Shown: positions 61,382 through 64,000 of the stretch, one piece after another
Position numbering within the stretch: the stretch's first letter is position 1
Layout of the letters: every line of letters begins with the position of its first letter
From: Mycobacterium ahvazicum
GTDB taxonomy: Bacteria; Actinomycetota; Actinomycetes; Mycobacteriales; Mycobacteriaceae
NCBI RefSeq assembly: GCF_900176255.2
Contig: NZ_FXEG02000003.1
Location: 1,364,001-1,428,000, forward strand
DNA length: 64,000 nt
Direction of reading: 5' to 3'
The notes under the pieces: generated by a model
Told to the model about the DNA's origin: nothing
The model's input: the letters and a program-made list of their open reading frames with translations, nothing else
The model's database searches: none
Translations under genes and position numbers: made by a program

Positions 61382-64000
61382 TCATCCGGCAGGCACCTCA
61401 TAGGCCTCGTCATCGCCCAGTCGCGCGACCGGGTTCAGCAGCATCGATGCCTCCTGGCGCTTCTCCGGCGCGCTGTGGTCGAAACGACGGTCCGGCGGCC
61501 GCTGGTACATCGGTTCGCCGCCGGCGATGGCCGACACCAACCGGCGCTGACCGGCCAGCAGGCGCGCGTCCGCCCGCCGCTGGTAGTCCTCGCGTTCGCT
61601 GGGGTCCAGCGTCGCGATGAACGCCTGCGGGTGCACCAGCGCGACCAGCCCGGACACGTGACCGAACCCGAGGCTGGTCAGCATGCCGGCCTTGAGCGGG
61701 AACTTCCCGCCGAGGCGCAAGGTGTCGCGCACCCAGACGAAGTGGGCCGATCCGGACAGCTCGTCGTCGACGCAGTCCAGGCTGCGGTTCGGTGGGATCA
61801 CTCCGTCGCGCAGCATCTGGCACAGCCCCATCATCTGGAAGACCGCGGCACCACCCTTGGCGTGCCCGGTGAGGCTCTTCTGCGACACGACGAACAGCGG
61901 AGCACCCTGCGAGCGTCCCAGCGAGTCGGCGAGGCGCTCGTGCAGCTCGGTCTCGTTGGGATCGTTGGCCAGCGTCGACGTGTCGTGCTTGGAGATCACC
62001 GCGATGTCGTCGGCGCCAACACCCAACTTGGCCAGTTCTCGTGCCAGCGGCGACTCCTTGCCGCCGCGGCCCGCACCGAGCGCACCCAGGCCGGGGGCCG
62101 GGATGGAGGTGTGCACGCCGTCGCCGAAGGACTGCGCGAAGCCCACCACCGCGAGCACCGGCAGACCCATCTTCAGCGCCAGGTCACCGCGCGCCAGCAG
62201 GATGGTGCCGCCACCCTGGGCCTCGACGAAGCCGAGCCGCCGACGGTCGTTGGGCCGCGAGAACTTCGAGTCCGTGATGCCGCGGTCGCGCATCATCTCG
62301 GTGCTGGCGGTGGCCGCCATGTCTCCGAAGCCGATGATGCCTTCCAGCGTCAGGTCGTCGATACCGCCGGCCACGACCATCTCGGCCTTGCCCAGCTTGA
62401 TCTTGTCGACGCCCTCCTCGACCGACACCGCGGCCGTCGCGCACGCGGCGACCGGGTGAATCATCGAGCCGTAACTGCCGATGTAGGACTGAACCACGTG
62501 CGCGGCAACGATGTTCGGCAGCACTTCCTGGAAGATGTCGTTCGGCTTGTTACGGCCCAACAGGTTTCCGTGGTACATCGTCTGCATCGAGCTGCCGCCA
62601 CCCATGCCGGTGCCCATGGTGTTGGCCACCAGGCTCGGGTGCACATAGCGCATCACTTCGGCCGGACTGAATCCGGCGGACAGGAACGCGTCGACGGTGG
62701 CGACGATGTTCCACACCGCAAGGCGGTCGATGGAACTGGCCATGTCCGCGCTGATGCCCCACACGGTCGGGTCGAAGCCCGTCGGGACCTGGCCGCCGAC
62801 GACGCGCGACAGCTTGTTCTTGCGCGGCACCCGAATCTCGGTGCCGGCCTTGCGGATAACCTGCCAGTCGCTCGACTCGGGCACCGGCCGGATCACCGTG
62901 TGCTCGGGGTCGAATTCGGCGAACGCGCGGGCGTCGGCCTCCGACGAGACGACGAACGCGAAGTCCTTGTCCAGGAACACCGACACCAGCAGCGGCGACG
63001 CGTGGTCCGGGTCGATCGAGCCGTCGTCGACGAACTCCCGGATGCCGCAGCGCTCGACGACGATGTCGTGGTAGCGCTCGATCAGGTCGGCCTCGTCGAT
63101 CAGGTCACCGGAAGCCGTGTCATACCAACCCGGTTGGGGGTCGTCCTCCCAGCGGATCAACCCGGTGGTCCAGGCCAGCTCGAGGACACCCGCGGCCGAC
63201 AGCTCGTTGTCGACCTCCATCTCGAAGCGGGTGCGCGACGATCCGTACGGGCCGAGTTCGGCGCCGCCGACGATCACCACGAGGTCGGCCGGGTCGAGAT
63301 CAAGGTCGGCCCATTCCGGCGGCGGCGCCGGGGTGAATCCGCGCGGCGGGGACGGCAGCGCGGCGATGGTGCCCGCTGCCGGCTGGTCGTCTTCGACTGC
63401 CTCCGAGGACATCTCCTCGCGGGCCTTGGCGGCCAACTCCGCCATGTCGATTTCGACGTCGCCGAGACCGCCGGTCAGGTCCGCCTCGATCGGCTTGCCG
63501 GCCGCGGCCACCTTCGACTCCACATCGCACAGCGCCAGCAACATCCCGGCCATCTCGTCGGTGGAGTAGGTGGTGACACCGGCCTCCTCGACGGCGGTGA
63601 CGATGGCGTCGTTGTGACCCATCAGCCCGGTGCCGCGGGTCCAGCCAATCAGCGCGTGCGCCAAGCTGACTCGCGCGGCCCACGAGGATTCCGCGTGCCA
63701 GCGGCTCACCAGGGCGTCCAGCGCGGACTTGGCCTCGCCGTAGGCGCCGTCACCGCCGAACATTCCGCGGTTGGGCGAGCCCGGCAGCACGACATGCAGC
63801 CGTGACGCGATGTCGCGCTCGGCGCCGATCTTGGACAGGCCGGCGATCAGCCGCTGTACGGCCCACAGCAGCACCTTCATCTCCATCTCGGACCGCGAAC
63901 CGGCCTCCGACAGGTCGCCGGCCACCCGCGGTGCCGCGAACGGGAACAGCAGCGTCGGGGTCTGGGCGTCCTTGATGTGGATCGACTGCGGCCCAAGGCT
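61382..64000 (-). CDS. fas: Type I fatty acid synthase Fas, C-terminal part (runs off the right edge)
   Basis: About 872 C-terminal residues of a protein near 3,070 residues long are present; the frame is open through base 64000. The right part is the end of the ketoreductase domain (KVLLWAVQRLIAGLSKIG, GDGAYGEAKSALDALVSRWH). The left part is the ketosynthase with the Cys in HPVAACATAAVSVEEG, His in AVISKHDTSTLANDPNE and QKSLTGHAKGGAAVFQMM. It builds C16-C26 acyl-CoAs for membrane lipids and mycolates. The long frame on the other strand is a GC shadow. Confidence 0.95.
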   Translation of the reverse strand, partial: SLGPQSIHIKDAQTPTLLFPFAAPRVAGDLSEAGSRSEMEMKVLLWAVQRLIAGLSKIGAERDIASRLHVVLPGSPNRGMFGGDGAYGEAKSALDALVSRWHAESSWAARVSLAHALIGWTRGTGLMGHNDAIVTAVEEAGVTTYSTDEMAGMLLALCDVESKVAAAGKPIEADLTGGLGDVEIDMAELAAKAREEMSSEAVEDDQPAAGTIAALPSPPRGFTPAPPPEWADLDLDPADLVVIVGGAELGPYGSSRTRFEMEVDNELSAAGVLELAWTTGLIRWEDDPQPGWYDTASGDLIDEADLIERYHDIVVERCGIREFVDDGSIDPDHASPLLVSVFLDKDFAFVVSSEADARAFAEFDPEHTVIRPVPESSDWQVIRKAGTEIRVPRKNKLSRVVGGQVPTGFDPTVWGISADMASSIDRLAVWNIVATVDAFLSAGFSPAEVMRYVHPSLVANTMGTGMGGGSSMQTMYHGNLLGRNKPNDIFQEVLPNIVAAHVVQSYIGSYGSMIHPVAACATAAVSVEEGVDKIKLGKAEMVVAGGIDDLTLEGIIGFGDMAATASTEMMRDRGITDSKFSRPNDRRRLGFVEAQGGGTILLARGDLALKMGLPVLAVVGFAQSFGDGVHTSIPAPGLGALGAGRGGKESPLARELAKLGVGADDIAVISKHDTSTLANDPNETELHERLADSLGRSQGAPLFVVSQKSLTGHAKGGAAVFQMMGLCQMLRDGVIPPNRSLDCVDDELSGSAHFVWVRDTLRLGGKFPLKAGMLTSLGFGHVSGLVALVHPQAFIATLDPSEREDYQRRADARLLAGQRRLVSAIAGGEPMYQRPPDRRFDHSAPEKRQEASMLLNPVARLGDDEAYEVPAG

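Noticed and set aside
61229..63805. 858-codon open frame antisense to fas
   Set aside because: His-, Arg- and Val-rich composition without motifs; the other strand encodes Fas with all catalytic residues. It is a high-GC shadow.

Overview
The window is about 64 kb of a high-GC actinobacterial chromosome. It is almost certainly from a slow-growing non-tuberculous Mycobacterium. The evidence is a PPE-family protein, type I fatty acid synthase next to AcpS, a mycolate reductase (CmrA) orthologue, an L,D-transpeptidase of the LdtMt2/LppS type, a 13E12/DUF222 HNH protein and WS/DGAT acyltransferases. Much of the gene order follows the M. tuberculosis Rv2476c-Rv2524c interval as I remember it: gdh, ettA, ssb paralogue, plsB2, plsC, WS/DGAT, lipQ, echA14, citE-maoC-fadE19-accA1-accD1, bkaR, Rv2507, Rv2508c, cmrA, Rv2510c, orn, ldtB, Rv2520c, bcp, Rv2522c, acpS, fas. 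Blocks absent from that interval are inserted in several places.

Layout. 1-14.6 kb: the N-terminal part of NAD-glutamate dehydrogenase, the ABC-F factor EttA, an SSB paralogue, a DUF222/HNH protein, a hypothetical, a CopD-CtaG membrane protein, and the lipid operon plsB2-plsC-WS/DGAT with lipQ behind it. 14.7-23.6 kb is accessory. It has a tRNA-Arg; an IS481-like element with TGT ends that has itself been interrupted by a complete IS256-family element (both target duplications can be read); a PPE protein with an unusual C-terminal domain that recurs as a separate gene immediately downstream; a cutinase; a DUF2993 protein with an apparent frameshift; and small genes. 23.7-36.8 kb: echA14, a BASS transporter, secreted proteins, the leucine (isovaleryl-CoA) catabolic operon facing its TetR repressor BkaR across a perfect 18-bp palindrome, then membrane proteins and CmrA. 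36.8-48.9 kb: paired hairpin repeats, a HerA-like ATPase, oligoribonuclease, tRNA-His with a textbook terminator, an MFS protein fused to a cyclic-nucleotide-binding domain, LdtMt2, tRNA-Lys, a DUF3556 membrane protein, a nitrate/sulfonate-type ABC importer, a DUF3618 protein and Bcp.

48.9-59.6 kb is a second accessory block: a cytochrome P450, a small secreted protein, a DUF3060 protein, an AI-2E transporter and two divergent operons. Those operons together encode a complete aromatic meta-cleavage pathway: FAD hydroxylase, VOC-type extradiol dioxygenase, C-C hydrolase, hydratase, aldolase and acylating acetaldehyde dehydrogenase, with a TetR regulator. 59.6-64 kb returns to the conserved backbone with an M20 peptidase, AcpS and the C-terminal third of Fas, which runs off the window.

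The least explained part is the PPE protein and its downstream paralogous partner (18.4-21.1 kb). A dispersed ~60-nt hairpin repeat near 36.9 kb and 4.7 kb and a 40-bp perfect palindrome at 25.55 kb are also not accounted for by the genes. Synteny statements rest on general knowledge of the H37Rv map; no search was run.
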